Shown here piece after piece: positions 51,670 to 64,000 of a stretch of DNA of 64,000 bases (its first letter is position 1; the number at the start of each line of letters is the position of its first letter). This DNA comes from an uncultured Eubacteriales bacterium (lineage in GTDB: Bacteria > Bacillota > Clostridia > Christensenellales > Aristaeellaceae): positions 1 to 64,000 of the forward strand of contig OMZY01000014.1 in assembly GCA_900315675.1 (NCBI GenBank), in the 5' to 3' direction. A model generated the notes under the pieces. It did no database searches, had not been told where the DNA came from, and saw only the letters and a program-made list of their open reading frames with translations. The position numbers were made by a program, and so were the translations under genes.

Positions 51670-51698
51670 AGTGTGCGGTATGCACATTCTTTTTTTCT
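51670..51698 (+). terminator. Terminator of the GH94-trmO unit
   Basis: Stem agtgtgc/gcacatt with a ggtat loop followed by cttttttt. Confidence 0.75.
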
Positions 51699-51804
51699 GA
51701 CAAATAAGTATAAGTATATATCATTATGAATGATGAATTGTGAATTAGGAATTTAACTTGTACGGGGCAATCCGTATGACATTGTATTTGAACTGCATTT
51801 TGGG

Positions 51805-51833
51805 TTGATCTTTTGGATAATTTATGGCATACT
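51805..51833 (+). promoter_or_regulatory. Promoter of serCA with leader hairpin
   Basis: TTGATC (51805-51810), 17-base spacer and CATACT (51828-51833). The 60-base leader contains gtgggacaaaagcgtcccac (51858-51877), a six-base-pair hairpin just upstream of the aggagg site. It has no T run, so its role is unclear. Confidence 0.6.
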
Positions 51834-51900
51834 ATCGCTGTGGTTAAAAAATAACCCTGTGGGACAAAAGCGTCCCACGCAATAAGAGGAGGATGAAATC

Positions 51901-52977
51901 ATGGAACGTGTTTATAACTTTTCTCCCGGACCTTCCCAGCTGGCTCTGCCTGTGCTTGAAAAGGCGCAGAAAGATCTGGTCTGTTATGGCGATACAGGTA
52001 TGTCTGTGATGGAAATGAGCCATCGCAGCAAGATGTACACCGATATCTATGATAAGACGGTGGCGGATCTTCGTGATCTGATGAACATTCCTGAGGACTA
52101 TGACGTTGTCTTCCTCCAGGGTGGCGCGACCCAGCAGTTCTCCGCTGTTCCGCTGAACCTGATGGTCAACAAAAAGGCAGACTATATCGACAGCGGTAAC
52201 TTCGCCCATCTGGCCGCCGAAGAAGGCAAGCGCTACGGTGAAGTGAACGTTGTGGCTTCCAGCCGTGATGACGTATACACCTACGTTCCGGATGTGAATG
52301 CCATCAAGTACAATGATGACGCGGATTACCTGCACATCACCCAGAACAACACCATTTACGGCACCCGGTTCGTTGAACTGCCCAAGTGCAAGGCGCCCAT
52401 CGTCTGCGACGCGAGCAGCATGATCCTGAGCGAGGAAATGGATGTGACCAAGTACGGTGCCATCTATGCCGGCGCCCAGAAGAACATCGGACCCAGCGGT
52501 CTGTGCGTCCTGATCGTGAAGCATGACCTGGTAGGCCATGCCATGGATATCTGCCCCAAACTGCTGAACTGGCAGATTCAGGTGGAAAAGGGAAGCATGT
52601 ACAATACGCCCAACACATGGGGTATTTACCTGGCCGGCCTGACCTTTGACTGGCTGAAGAACATTGGCGGCGTGAAGGCGGTTGAAGCCGTGAACATCGA
52701 AAAAGCTGCCATGCTGTATGACTTCCTGGACAACAGCAAGCTGTTCAAGGCGACTGCCCAGCCCAAGTACCGTAGCCGCATGAACGTGACCTTCGTGACC
52801 GGCGACGCCGATAAGGACGCTGCCTTCGTGAAGGCTGCCGCGGCTGAAGGCCTGGTGAATCTGAAGGGACACCGTTCTGTCGGCGGTATGCGCGCCAGCA
52901 TTTACAACGCCATGCCCATTGAAGGCGTGAAGAAGCTGGTGGACTTCATGAAGAAGTTCGAAGCTGAAAACGTCTGA
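51901..52977 (+). CDS. serC: Phosphoserine aminotransferase
   Basis: 358 residues, the usual length of this PLP enzyme, which converts 3-phosphohydroxypyruvate and glutamate to phosphoserine. Recognisable are the N-terminal YNFSPGPSQLALPVLEKAQ, the substrate-site SHRS, FLQGGATQQFSAVP, the PLP-lysine segment YAGAQKNIGPSGL (Lys about 197) and the C-terminal HRSVGGMRASIYNAMP. A strong aggagg site precedes it. The next gene, serA, is 136 bases downstream after a hairpin; together they make serine from glycolytic 3-phosphoglycerate (the serB phosphatase is not in the window). Confidence 0.97.
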   Translation: MERVYNFSPGPSQLALPVLEKAQKDLVCYGDTGMSVMEMSHRSKMYTDIYDKTVADLRDLMNIPEDYDVVFLQGGATQQFSAVPLNLMVNKKADYIDSGNFAHLAAEEGKRYGEVNVVASSRDDVYTYVPDVNAIKYNDDADYLHITQNNTIYGTRFVELPKCKAPIVCDASSMILSEEMDVTKYGAIYAGAQKNIGPSGLCVLIVKHDLVGHAMDICPKLLNWQIQVEKGSMYNTPNTWGIYLAGLTFDWLKNIGGVKAVEAVNIEKAAMLYDFLDNSKLFKATAQPKYRSRMNVTFVTGDADKDAAFVKAAAAEGLVNLKGHRSVGGMRASIYNAMPIEGVKKLVDFMKKFEAENV

Positions 52978-52997
52978 TAATTCCTGCAACGATACTG

Positions 52998-53037
52998 ACT
53001 GCGGGCGGGGGAGACTTCGACTTCGCCCGCAGTTTTA
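52998..53037 (+). terminator. Hairpin between serC and serA
   Basis: actgcgggcg pairs with cgcccgcagt, followed by tttta. It may act as a partial terminator lowering serA expression, because no strong promoter for serA was found downstream. Confidence 0.65.
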
Positions 53038-53113
53038 TATCAAAATGAAGAGAAGCACCAACAACGTATCCGGTAACGGGTGCACTGGACAAAATAGTGT
53101 AAGGAGAAAACAC

Positions 53114-54289
53114 ATGTATAAGATTCAGACACTGAATGCGATCTCTGATGTGATTTATACACAGCTGAGCGCGGACAAGTATACCGTCAGCAAGGATGAG
53201 CCCGTGCCGGACGCTATCCTGGTGCGCAGCGCAGCCATGCATGACATGGAGTTCAACAAGGAACTGCTGGCCATCGGCCGTGCCGGTGCCGGCGTCAACA
53301 ATATCCCGATTGACCGTTGCTCCAAGGAAGGTATCGTGGTCTTCAATACGCCCGGTGCCAACGCCAACGCAGTGGCCGAACTGGTGATTTCCGGCATGAT
53401 GATGTGCGGCCGGAAAATCGCCGACGCGCTGGACTGGGTGAAGACCCTGAAGGGCAAGGGAGACGAAGTGGCCAAGCTGGTAGAAAAGGGAAAGAGCCAG
53501 TTCGTGGGCGCTGAAGTACGGGGCAAAACCCTGGGCGTGATCGGTCTGGGCGCTATCGGCTCTATCGTAGCCAACGCTGCCAGCCGCGGCCTGGGAATGA
53601 ACGTCATCGGCTATGATCCCGGAATTTCCGTGGAACGCGCCTGGAGCCTGAGCACCTCCGTGCATCGCGCGGCGTCTGAAGATGAAGTGCTTGCACAGGC
53701 TGATTTTATCACCTTCCATATTCCGCTGAACGACTCCACCCGCGGTTCCATCAACGCGGAAAAGTTCGCGAAGATGAAGGACGGTGCCTGCATCATGAAC
53801 TTTGCCCGGGGCGAGCTGGTCAATAACGACGATATGCTGGCAGCACTGGCGAGCGGAAAGATCGGCCGTTATGTGACTGACTTCCCGAATGACGCGATTA
53901 TCGGCGCTGAAAACGTGGTCTGCATTCCGCACCTGGGCGCAAGCACGCCGGAGAGCGAAGAAAACTGCGCCACCATGGCGGCAGCTGAAATCCGGGATTA
54001 TCTGGAAAACGGCAGCATCCACAACAGCGTGAACTATCCCGAACTGCAGCTGGGTGAGCCGGAAGCGGTCCGCGTCCTGGTTCTGCATGAGAATATCCCG
54101 AACATGATTTCCAACATCACCGCGGCCGCGGCGAAAGAGGGAATCAACATCGAGAACATGGTCAACAAGAGCCGCAAGGATATGTCCGTGACCGTGATGG
54201 AAATGGCCGAGCTTCCTTCCGTTCATGCGCTGCAGACGCTGCAGGAACTGCAGGGAATTATCCGGATACGGACATTTACAAAAGAGTAA
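53114..54289 (+). CDS. serA: D-3-phosphoglycerate dehydrogenase with ACT domain
   Basis: 391 residues, the short form with one C-terminal ACT domain. NAD-binding Rossmann motif in LGVIGLGAIGSIVANAA (about 140-160); catalytic Arg in GRAGAGVNNIPID, Glu/His region in the dehydrogenase core (IPHLGASTPESEENCA). The ACT part (about 318-391) resembles VLVLHENIPNMISNITAAAA, consistent with feedback inhibition by serine. Start chosen at the ATG eight bases after aaggag. Catalyses the first step of serine synthesis. Terminator follows. Confidence 0.95.
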   Translation: MYKIQTLNAISDVIYTQLSADKYTVSKDEPVPDAILVRSAAMHDMEFNKELLAIGRAGAGVNNIPIDRCSKEGIVVFNTPGANANAVAELVISGMMMCGRKIADALDWVKTLKGKGDEVAKLVEKGKSQFVGAEVRGKTLGVIGLGAIGSIVANAASRGLGMNVIGYDPGISVERAWSLSTSVHRAASEDEVLAQADFITFHIPLNDSTRGSINAEKFAKMKDGACIMNFARGELVNNDDMLAALASGKIGRYVTDFPNDAIIGAENVVCIPHLGASTPESEENCATMAAAEIRDYLENGSIHNSVNYPELQLGEPEAVRVLVLHENIPNMISNITAAAAKEGINIENMVNKSRKDMSVTVMEMAELPSVHALQTLQELQGIIRIRTFTKE

Positions 54290-54305
54290 AGTATATATGT
54301 TTAGT

Positions 54306-54337
54306 CAAAAAGGCGGCTGCTGGTGCAGGCGCCTTTT
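54306..54337 (+). terminator. Terminator of serA
   Basis: caaaaaggcg(gct)gc-tggt-gc-aggcgcctttttg: a GC stem flanked by A and T runs. Confidence 0.8.
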
Positions 54338-54691
54338 TGAATGATATGCGGCTACGCAGCATGTGATGATAAGGGATTCTTCGACCCATTCGCTGCGCTC
54401 ACTTGTTCAGAATGACATTCTGAGAGTGAGAAGACAAGAGAGAAATGTTAGATGAGTGAACGCGACTGCGGGGGAGATTCTTCGACGCGGCCTTCGGCCT
54501 TGCTCAGAATGACAACCGGAAGTATAGGATTCTATCAAAAGGAAAACATCGTTTACAGAAAGGAACGAGATCCCTCCACGCGGCCTGCGGCCTTGGTCGG
54601 GATGACAATACAGGCGCAGTGAAGATAACCATCTTCGTTGATTGCACTATATTATTAATCATTTTTAAATCTTAAGTTTTCAGTATTCATT
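54338..54691. other. Gene-free region with dispersed hairpin repeats
   Basis: No gene. It holds three related hairpin units at 54374-54417, 54474-54514 and 54567-54607, described separately, plus AT-rich filler up to the rpoC terminator. The two flanking operons (serCA and rpoBC) converge here. Confidence 0.7.
54374..54607. repeat. Three copies of a TTCTTCGAC...CAGAATGACA hairpin element
   Basis: Copies at 54374-54417, 54474-54514 and 54567-54607. Each begins ga(t)tcttcgac or a variant (gatccctccac), has a GC-rich self-complementary middle (gcggccttcggcc, gcggcctgcggcc) and ends cagaatgaca or cgggatgaca. Such elements occur dispersed between genes in many bacterial genomes; they are non-coding and probably mobilised in trans. 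Confidence 0.8.
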
Positions 54692-54724
54692 AGAAAGGGA
54701 CTGGAATTTCTTCCAGTCCCTTTA
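54692..54724 (-). terminator. Terminator of rpoBC
   Basis: On the minus strand gggactgga-agaaat-tccagtccc followed by tttct, just after the rpoC stop. Confidence 0.85.
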
Positions 54725-54734
54725 GCTTTGCTTA

Positions 54735-58304
<3,570 letters not shown>

Positions 58305-58324
58305 AAGGGGCACACTCCCTTCGA

Positions 58325-61300
58325 TTAAATATCATCGTCAAGGTCAAGGTCGGACAGGTCTTCTACGCTGAAGTCTTCAAGGTCTTCCGTGTTGGCTTCG
58401 GAAACGGTGAAGTCATCGTCGCTGTCTTCCGCTTCATCTTCAGTACCGAAGGACAGGTCGTCTTCGGACATGCTGAAGGCTTCTTCAGCGGCGGCTTCCA
58501 CATCCTCGTTCTCTTCCGCGGCAGCTTCGCCTTCACCTTCGGGCTTAGCGGCAATGGAAGCACGCAGCGCGTCGGACTGAGGCATATCTTCGGGATCAAG
58601 TTCGGGGATTTCGATTTCGTTCCGGGCGGCATCCAGCACGCGGATGTCCAGGCTCAGAGCCTGCATTTCCTTCAGCAGGACCTTGAAGCTCTCAGGCACA
58701 CCCGGGTTCGGGATGTTCTGACCCTTGATGATTGCTTCGTAAGTCTTGACGCGGCCGACGGTATCGTCGGACTTCACGGTCAGGATTTCCTGCAGCGTGT
58801 TGGCAGCACCGTAAGCTTCCAGAGCCCAGACTTCCATTTCACCGAAGCGCTGACCGCCGAACTGGGCTTTACCGCCCAGAGGCTGCTGGGTAACAAGGCT
58901 GTAGGGACCGGTGGAACGGGCATGCATCTTGTCATCGACCAGGTGGTGCAGCTTCAGGAAGTACATGATACCGACGGTAACAGGATTCTCGAAGTAGTCG
59001 CCGGTACGGCCGTCGCGGACGCGGATCTTACCCTGACGGAAGAGGGCTTTGCCTTCTTCGTCCAGATCCAGGCGCAGGGGCTTGCCGTTATGGAAGTGAT
59101 ATTCATTTACGTGCGGATCGTTCTCATCCTCGGGAGCGGCCATCTTTTCTTCGGCCTTCACCAGGTGCTCCAGGATTTCCTCATAGGTGGCACCGTCAAA
59201 GACCGGGGTGGCGATGTGCCAGCCCAGCGCGCGGCAGGCCAGACCCAGGTGCACTTCCAGAACCTGACCCAGGTTCATACGGGAAGGAACGCCCAGGGGG
59301 TTCAGCACGATCTGCAGGGGAGTACCGTCGGGCAGGAAGGGCATATCCTCTTCACGCAGGATGCGGGAAACAACACCCTTGTTGCCGTGACGGCCGGCCA
59401 TCTTATCGCCGACGGAAATCTTACGCTTCTGGGCGATATAGATACGGACCATTTCGTTGACGCCGGGGGAGAGCTCGTCCTTGTTCTCACGGGTGAAGAC
59501 CTTGACATCAACAACGATGCCGCCTTCGCCGTGGGGAACACGCAGGGAGGTATCCCGGACTTCACGGGCTTTTTCACCGAAGATGGCACGCAGCAGGCGC
59601 TCTTCAGCGGTCAGTTCGGTTTCGCCCTTGGGAGTTACCTTACCGACCAGGATGTCGCCGGCATGCACTTCGGCGCCGATACGGACGATACCGCCTTCAT
59701 CCAGATCCTTGACCGCGTCGTCAGAGATGTTCGGGATATCCCGGGTGATCTCTTCCGGTCCGAGCTTGGTTTCGCGGGCTTCGGATTCGAACTCTTCGAT
59801 GTGGATGGAGGTGTAGATATCTTCCTTAACCAGTTTCTCACTCAGCAGGACAGCGTCCTCGTAGTTGTAACCTTCCCAGGTCATGAAGCCGATCAGGGCG
59901 TTGCGGCCCAGACCGATTTCACCCTTTTCGGTGGAAGGACCGTCAGCCAGCAGGTCGCCTTTTTCGATCTTCTGACCAGCGGAAACCACAGGATGCTGGT
60001 TGATGCAGGTGGACTGGTTGGAACGGGCAAACTTGGTGAGGGTGTAGGTGTGACGCTCGCCGAAATTATCACGGATGATAATCTGGTCGGCATCCACCTT
60101 TTCCACCACGCCGTCTTCCTTGGCCAGGATCACAACGCCGGAGTCGTGGGCGGCACGGTATTCCATACCGGTGGCGACAACAGGCGCTTCGGGAACCAGC
60201 AGCGGCACAGCCTGACGCTGCATGTTGGAACCCATCAGAGCACGGGTAGCGTCGTCGTTCTCCAGGAAGGGAACCATGGCGGTGGCGACGGAAACAACCT
60301 GACGGGGGCTGACGTCCATGAAGTCCACCTGGGAAACAGGCACTTCAACGATTTCAGCCTTGTCACGGACCGTGATGCGGTCGTGCGCAAAGGTTCCGTC
60401 GGCATTCAGGGGTTCGTTGGCGGTGGCGACCTTGTACAGGTCTTCCTCGTCAGCAGTCATGTAGTCAATTTCATCCAGCACGCGGCCGTTTTCCTTGTCC
60501 ACACGGCGGTAGGGAGCTTCGATGAAGCCGTACTCGTTGATGCGGGCATAGGTGGCCAGAGAACCGATCAGACCGATGTTGGGACCTTCAGGAGTCTCAA
60601 TCGGGCAGATGCGGGCGTAATGGCTGTAGTGCACGTCGCGGACCTCGAAGGAGGCGCGGTCACGGTTCAGACCTCCGGGTCCCAGAGCGCTCAGACGGCG
60701 CTTGTGGGTCAGCTCAGCCAGGGGGTTGGGCTGGTCCATGAACTGGGACAGCTGGGAGGAACCGAAGAACTCCTTGATGGCGGCGCTGACGGGACGGATG
60801 TTGATCAGGTCACCGGGCTTGATGTCGGTGGAATCCTGAATGGACATACGCTCGCGAACCACGCGCTCCAGACGGCTCAGGCCGATCCGGATCTGGTTCT
60901 GCAGGAGTTCGCCGACGCTGCGCAGACGGCGGTTGCCCAGATGGTCAATATCATCCGTGGAACCGATGCCGAAGGGCAGGCCCAGCATATAGTTGATGGA
61001 GGAAACCACGTCGTCGGGGATGATGTGCTTCGGCACCAGGGCGGCGACGTTTTCCTTCACGGCGTCAAAGAGCTGATCCGGTTCCACGGAGGAGATGATC
61101 TCCTTCAGGGTGGGCAGGTGGACCATCTCAAGGATGCCGGCATCCTTCGGATCGAAGGGCAGGTAAGCGGAAGCGTCAACAAAGTTGTTGCCGACGACCT
61201 TACGGATCTGGCCTTCGCAGTCCAGCAGCACGGAATTCACGCCGGCATTCTGGATTTCGCGGGCCACATCCAGGGCGATGGATTCGCCCTTCTTGACCAT

Positions 61301-62206
61301 GATCTCTCCGGTCTGGGGATTGACAATATCTTCCGCTGCCACATGGTTATGGATACGGGTGGCAATGGAAAGCTTCTTATTATACTTATAGCGGCCAACC
61401 CTCATCAGGTCATAACGCTTGGGATCAAAGAAGAGGGAATTGAAGAGATTGGTGGCGCTTTCGAGGCTGGCGGGTTCGCCGGGCTTCTGGCGCTTATAGA
61501 TCTCAATCAGACCTTCTTCACGGGTCTTGGCGTTGTCACCCTTCTGGATGGTGGCCATGAGGCGTTCATCCTCACCCATGATGTCGATGATCTCGGCGTC
61601 GGTGCCATAACCAAGGGCGCGCAGGATCACGGTGATGGGCAGTTTGCGGGCACGGTCAATACGGACCCACAGCACGTCGTTGGAGTCCGTCTCATATTCA
61701 AGCCAGGCACCGCGGTTCGGGATGATCTGGGAGGAATAGAGCTTTTTACCAGCTTTATCGTATGCAACGTCAAAATAGACGCCGGGAGAGCGGACCAGCT
61801 GGCTGACGATCACGCGCTCGGCACCGTTGATAATGAAAGTGCCATGGTCGGTCATGAGGGGAAAGTCGCCCATAAAAACGTCGGATTCCTTGATTTCACC
61901 GGTCTCCTTATTCTTCAGGCGAACAAACACCTTCAGCGGCGCCGCGTAAGTGATGTCGCGCTCACGGCAGCGGGCAATGGAATTTTTCGGCTCGTCCAGA
62001 GAATAGTCCACGAACTCCAGCACAAGATTCCCATTATAGTCGGTAATGGGAGAAACATCGGCCAGAACTTCGCGCAGATCGGTATCGAGAAAACGCTGAT
62101 AGGAGTTCTTCTGTACCTCAATCAGGTTGGGCATTTCGAGAACTTCATCAATGCGTGAGAAGCTCATACGTTCGCGGAGCTTCCCCATGTGGACCTCGTG
62201 TACCAT
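58325..62206 (-). CDS. rpoB: RNA polymerase beta subunit with long acidic C-terminal tail
   Basis: 1293 residues. Conserved blocks are present: the rifampicin region [37 protein letters not shown] and [19 protein letters not shown], then [16 protein letters not shown] and the C-terminal [20 protein letters not shown]. The rifampicin-contacting residues (Gln, Asp, His-to-Lys position HKRRLSAL, Ser) look wild type. After the usual end (LSLDIRVLD), about 95 residues continue as an acidic Glu/Asp/Ala stretch ending DLDLDDDI. The ATG at 62206 follows aggggtga. rplL is not immediately upstream; a promoter is. Confidence 0.97.
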   Translation of the reverse strand: MVHEVHMGKLRERMSFSRIDEVLEMPNLIEVQKNSYQRFLDTDLREVLADVSPITDYNGNLVLEFVDYSLDEPKNSIARCRERDITYAAPLKVFVRLKNKETGEIKESDVFMGDFPLMTDHGTFIINGAERVIVSQLVRSPGVYFDVAYDKAGKKLYSSQIIPNRGAWLEYETDSNDVLWVRIDRARKLPITVILRALGYGTDAEIIDIMGEDERLMATIQKGDNAKTREEGLIEIYKRQKPGEPASLESATNLFNSLFFDPKRYDLMRVGRYKYNKKLSIATRIHNHVAAEDIVNPQTGEIMVKKGESIALDVAREIQNAGVNSVLLDCEGQIRKVVGNNFVDASAYLPFDPKDAGILEMVHLPTLKEIISSVEPDQLFDAVKENVAALVPKHIIPDDVVSSINYMLGLPFGIGSTDDIDHLGNRRLRSVGELLQNQIRIGLSRLERVVRERMSIQDSTDIKPGDLINIRPVSAAIKEFFGSSQLSQFMDQPNPLAELTHKRRLSALGPGGLNRDRASFEVRDVHYSHYARICPIETPEGPNIGLIGSLATYARINEYGFIEAPYRRVDKENGRVLDEIDYMTADEEDLYKVATANEPLNADGTFAHDRITVRDKAEIVEVPVSQVDFMDVSPRQVVSVATAMVPFLENDDATRALMGSNMQRQAVPLLVPEAPVVATGMEYRAAHDSGVVILAKEDGVVEKVDADQIIIRDNFGERHTYTLTKFARSNQSTCINQHPVVSAGQKIEKGDLLADGPSTEKGEIGLGRNALIGFMTWEGYNYEDAVLLSEKLVKEDIYTSIHIEEFESEARETKLGPEEITRDIPNISDDAVKDLDEGGIVRIGAEVHAGDILVGKVTPKGETELTAEERLLRAIFGEKAREVRDTSLRVPHGEGGIVVDVKVFTRENKDELSPGVNEMVRIYIAQKRKISVGDKMAGRHGNKGVVSRILREEDMPFLPDGTPLQIVLNPLGVPSRMNLGQVLEVHLGLACRALGWHIATPVFDGATYEEILEHLVKAEEKMAAPEDENDPHVNEYHFHNGKPLRLDLDEEGKALFRQGKIRVRDGRTGDYFENPVTVGIMYFLKLHHLVDDKMHARSTGPYSLVTQQPLGGKAQFGGQRFGEMEVWALEAYGAANTLQEILTVKSDDTVGRVKTYEAIIKGQNIPNPGVPESFKVLLKEMQALSLDIRVLDAARNEIEIPELDPEDMPQSDALRASIAAKPEGEGEAAAEENEDVEAAAEEAFSMSEDDLSFGTEDEAEDSDDDFTVSEANTEDLEDFSVEDLSDLDLDDDI

Positions 62207-62437
62207 GTTTTGAAATCACCCCTTATTTCGTCCGACCAGAACGTCATGAGACCCGGAAAAAATGGGACTTGCGTTTCACACAGAAGCTGTGTAAAATAAG
62301 GAAGTCAACATGGGTTTCCAGGCACCAAGACGATACTGATGCAATTATAAATTCTAACATGGTGTGAAACAAAAGTCAACGACATTTTGTCTGGTTTTTA
62401 TTTTTTTATATATATTTTAAATAGGAAGGTTTAAAGT
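62207..62437. other. Divergent regulatory region between rpoB and the MBL-fold gene
   Basis: 231 bases without a gene. It holds the minus-strand rpoB promoter, a 138-base rpoB leader with a cacacagaagctgtgt hairpin (62277-62292), and AT-rich DNA (62395-62420) ahead of the TTG-started gene on the plus strand. Confidence 0.6.
62351..62379 (-). promoter_or_regulatory. Promoter of rpoBC
   Basis: Read on the minus strand: TTGACT (62379-62374), 17-base spacer and TAGAAT (62356-62351). Predicted start near 62344, giving a leader of about 138 bases. Confidence 0.75.
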
Positions 62438-63436
62438 TTGAAGAGATTGCATGGATCCGGGGCGGCTTTCCTGATTGCGGTTGTGCTGATTCTGCTGATG
62501 AGTACCGCCTGCGGGGAGGAGACGCTCCGGATTTTACCGCCGACACCGGACCCCCCGGAAGCCAGTCTGTGGATCAGACCTACCCCGGCCCCCACGGAAC
62601 CGCCGGCGGATATTATTGTGGACCATATTCATAATCCGTCGGATCATCCGGATTACCGCTTTCCGAAGGACGCGAAGCTGCTGGAGATCTGGTTCCCCAA
62701 TATCCGGGACGCGGATGAAGCTATCCTGATGTATGACGGACAGGTCTGGATGATTGACTGCGGGGATGAAAGAGCGGCCAGCAGGGGAGTTCTGCTGCTG
62801 AAACAGCTCGGGATTGAAAAAATAGAGACGCTGTTCAATTCTCATCTGCACCACGACCACATCAACGGTCTGGCTCTTACCGATGATACGGCCCGGGTGA
62901 AAGAGGTAAGAATCTGTTTCCAGCCGGACCTGACAGAAAGCGGGCTGAGGCTCATCCGGGTTGCGGAAGAAAGACAGATACCGATCAGGGAATTCAAGAG
63001 CGGGGACATATTTACCATGGGAGACGGCGCTGTCAAGTTGCTGTTCCTGAAGAACAACGAAAGCTTTCTGGACATGAATAACCAGAGCGCCCAGACCCTG
63101 ATCACTTACGGAGAACGTTCGATTCTTTTCACGGCGGATATGGAAGCGGCGGGACAGAAGACGATGATTGACCGGATCGGTTCCGAGATCCTGAAATGCG
63201 ATATTGTAAAATATCCCCATCACGCCAAGTCGGATATGTATACCCCCTTCTATAACGCCATGGGCGCGAAGCTGGCGATTGTCACGTCCGTGGAGGGCAG
63301 GGGAGACGCCGGACAGATTGCTCTTTTCAACAGGGGAATGCCGACGGTCTATACGGCGGTGAAAGGAAAGTTTACGCACCTGGTCACAGACGGAAAATAC
63401 TGGCTGTGCGAGAGGGTGGAAATCACGGCGAAATGA
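62438..63436 (+). CDS. Secreted metallo-beta-lactamase-fold hydrolase (ComEC C-terminal type)
   Basis: 332 residues. N-terminal hydrophobic segment with a Cys at 25 (LLMSTACGEE) looks like a lipoprotein signal although the lipobox is imperfect; a Pro/Thr-rich linker follows (about 30-65). The metal site is HLHHDH (His136, His138, Asp140, His141), with later ligands in LFTADME and VKYPHHAKSD. The family resembles the soluble C-terminal domain of ComEC and stand-alone ComEC-like nucleases or hydrolases; substrate unknown. TTG start, chosen because aggaagg is nine bases upstream and no ATG gives the signal peptide. Confidence 0.8.
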   Translation: MKRLHGSGAAFLIAVVLILLMSTACGEETLRILPPTPDPPEASLWIRPTPAPTEPPADIIVDHIHNPSDHPDYRFPKDAKLLEIWFPNIRDADEAILMYDGQVWMIDCGDERAASRGVLLLKQLGIEKIETLFNSHLHHDHINGLALTDDTARVKEVRICFQPDLTESGLRLIRVAEERQIPIREFKSGDIFTMGDGAVKLLFLKNNESFLDMNNQSAQTLITYGERSILFTADMEAAGQKTMIDRIGSEILKCDIVKYPHHAKSDMYTPFYNAMGAKLAIVTSVEGRGDAGQIALFNRGMPTVYTAVKGKFTHLVTDGKYWLCERVEITAK

Positions 63437-63459
63437 CGGCGTCATTCCGCCGCTTTTTC
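63425..63459 (+). terminator. Terminator overlapping the MBL-fold gene's stop
   Basis: cggcgaaatgac pairs with gtcattccgccg around ggc, followed by cttttt. The 5' arm includes the stop codon. Confidence 0.8.
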
Positions 63460-63737
63460 ATTTTCAATTCCAATGACCGGTATCCGGGCCGGACAACTTC
63501 GGAAGAAGAAGGCCCTTCCGGTTCCTGTTAAATAATGAGCTTATCCCGGACGGCGGGACATTTTCATTATGAATTGTGAATTATGAATTATGAATTATGA
63601 ATTAAAGAATGAAATTGCCATTTCTCTTGACAACACTTGACTGTGATGTTATGATAGTCGAGTTGCAGTGTGCTTCCGGGTGAAGTGCGCCCTTTTTGAG
63701 GCGCCCAGCCGGGATGCGGAAGGAGGGACTCAGACGC
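63437..63737. other. Intergenic region with gaattatg repeats
   Basis: 301 bases without a gene. It contains the terminator above, five to six units of gaattatg or gaattgtg (63566-63609), the promoter of the L7Ae-type gene and a leader with gggtgaagtgcgccc/gaggcgcccagccgg that can fold. Confidence 0.6.
63627..63655 (+). promoter_or_regulatory. Promoter of the L7Ae-family gene
   Basis: TTGACA (63627-63632), 17-base spacer and TATGAT (63650-63655). The -10 region and discriminator tatgatagtcgag are identical to the dnaA promoter. Confidence 0.85.
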
Positions 63738-63986
63738 ATGGAAATGCTGAAAACGGCCGGCAGCCGGAAGGTGGTCGGAACGAAACAGGTGCTCCGTGCG
63801 CTGAAGGCCGGAACCGTATCGAAAGTATATGTCTGCAGCGACGCTGATACCTTCATTTACCAGCAGGTAATCAGGGCGGCTGAGGAAGCCGGCATCCCCT
63901 GCGTAAGGGCGGCGTCCATGAAAGAGCTTGGCATGATCTGCGGAGTGGACGTACCCACCGCTGCCGCGGGCCTGCTCAAGGCGTAA
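63738..63986 (+). CDS. Ribosomal L7Ae/L30e-family protein (YbxF type)
   Basis: 82 residues, the usual size. The L7Ae fold reads clearly: VVGTKQVLRALKAGTVSKVY, then VCSDAD, QVIRAAEEAGIPCVRAASM and ELGMICGVDVPTAAAGLL. Bacterial members bind kink-turn RNA and associate with the ribosome. ggaggg lies nine bases before the chosen ATG. In Firmicutes this gene sits between rpoC and rpsL and starts the rpsL-rpsG-fusA operon; here it is divergent from rpoBC and that operon would continue beyond the window. Confidence 0.88.
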   Translation: MEMLKTAGSRKVVGTKQVLRALKAGTVSKVYVCSDADTFIYQQVIRAAEEAGIPCVRAASMKELGMICGVDVPTAAAGLLKA

Positions 63987-64000
63987 CACAAATAAGAGGG

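Noticed and set aside
51858-51877. Serine-responsive riboswitch ahead of serC
   Set aside because: It is one short hairpin without a terminator or alternative pairing; no known riboswitch class fits.

Overview
The window looks like a chromosomal piece of an anaerobic, fibre-degrading Firmicute of the Clostridia. Core genes (dnaA, pheST, serCA, rpoBC, an L7Ae-type protein) have clostridial features: strong purine-rich ribosome binding sites, TTGACA/TATAAT promoters with 17-base spacers, and many short U-tract terminators. These sit among a secreted xylanase, a secreted cellulase, a cytosolic cellobiose phosphorylase, a large sugar-ABC locus and a sortase/pilin locus, which fits a rumen or gut plant-fibre degrader. 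I would guess a relative of the Christensenellales or Aristaeella type, from gene content and style only.

Layout. 1-994: a structured spacer, a 5S rRNA that loses its 3' third, a hairpin, and a repeat field holding further 5S fragments. 995-6766 (minus): a FHA / SEDS-like / CHAP-like / YhhN / NUDIX gene string, an orphan zinc-binding lipoprotein-type SBP (ZnuA family) and an unknown gene. 6773-8514: oriC-like region and dnaA. 8825-12320: pheS-pheT. 12519-26040: one co-directional carbohydrate ABC locus with two solute-binding proteins, two permease pairs, an NHL-repeat protein, a YIP1-family protein and a DUF5696-type protein, but no ATPase. 26177-27733: GH10 xylanase. 27900-47022: surface-protein locus with two signal-peptidase-like proteins, a sortase-like protein, SpaA-type proteins, a family-5 solute-binding protein, an LPSTG pilin, a GH5 cellulase, an intact class C sortase, a 2708-residue LPSTG adhesin and a Thr/Glu-rich secreted protein. 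47169-54289: M29 aminopeptidase, cellobiose phosphorylase, TrmO, serC, serA. 54290-54734: intergenic repeats. 54735-62206 (minus): rpoC and rpoB. 62438-63986: a secreted metallo-beta-lactamase-fold protein and an L7Ae-family protein that would normally lead the rpsL/rpsG/fusA operon just outside the window.

How the parts may work together. Xylanase and cellulase act outside the cell, ABC systems import the oligosaccharides, and GH94 phosphorylase splits cellobiose inside the cell. The GH5 and GH94 promoters carry the same AAACGTTTGC operator-like sequence, suggesting one LacI-type regulator. The cellulase gene lies 17 bases upstream of the only catalytically intact sortase, so surface-polymer assembly and cellulose attack are probably co-expressed.

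The most unusual region is 27900-33653. Three proteins of the pilus-assembly enzyme families appear to have lost their catalytic residues: a signal-peptidase fold with Ser replaced by Ala and a SpaA-like domain inserted in the middle, a class C sortase with the catalytic His replaced by Pro and the Cys by Gln, and a second signal-peptidase fold with Ser to Asn and Lys to Arg. They share a compact operon with a secreted SpaA/Pro-rich protein and an oligopeptide-type binding protein. This looks like a non-catalytic assembly or chaperone module, and is the best candidate here for an undescribed system. All homology statements come from reading motifs by eye; no search was run.
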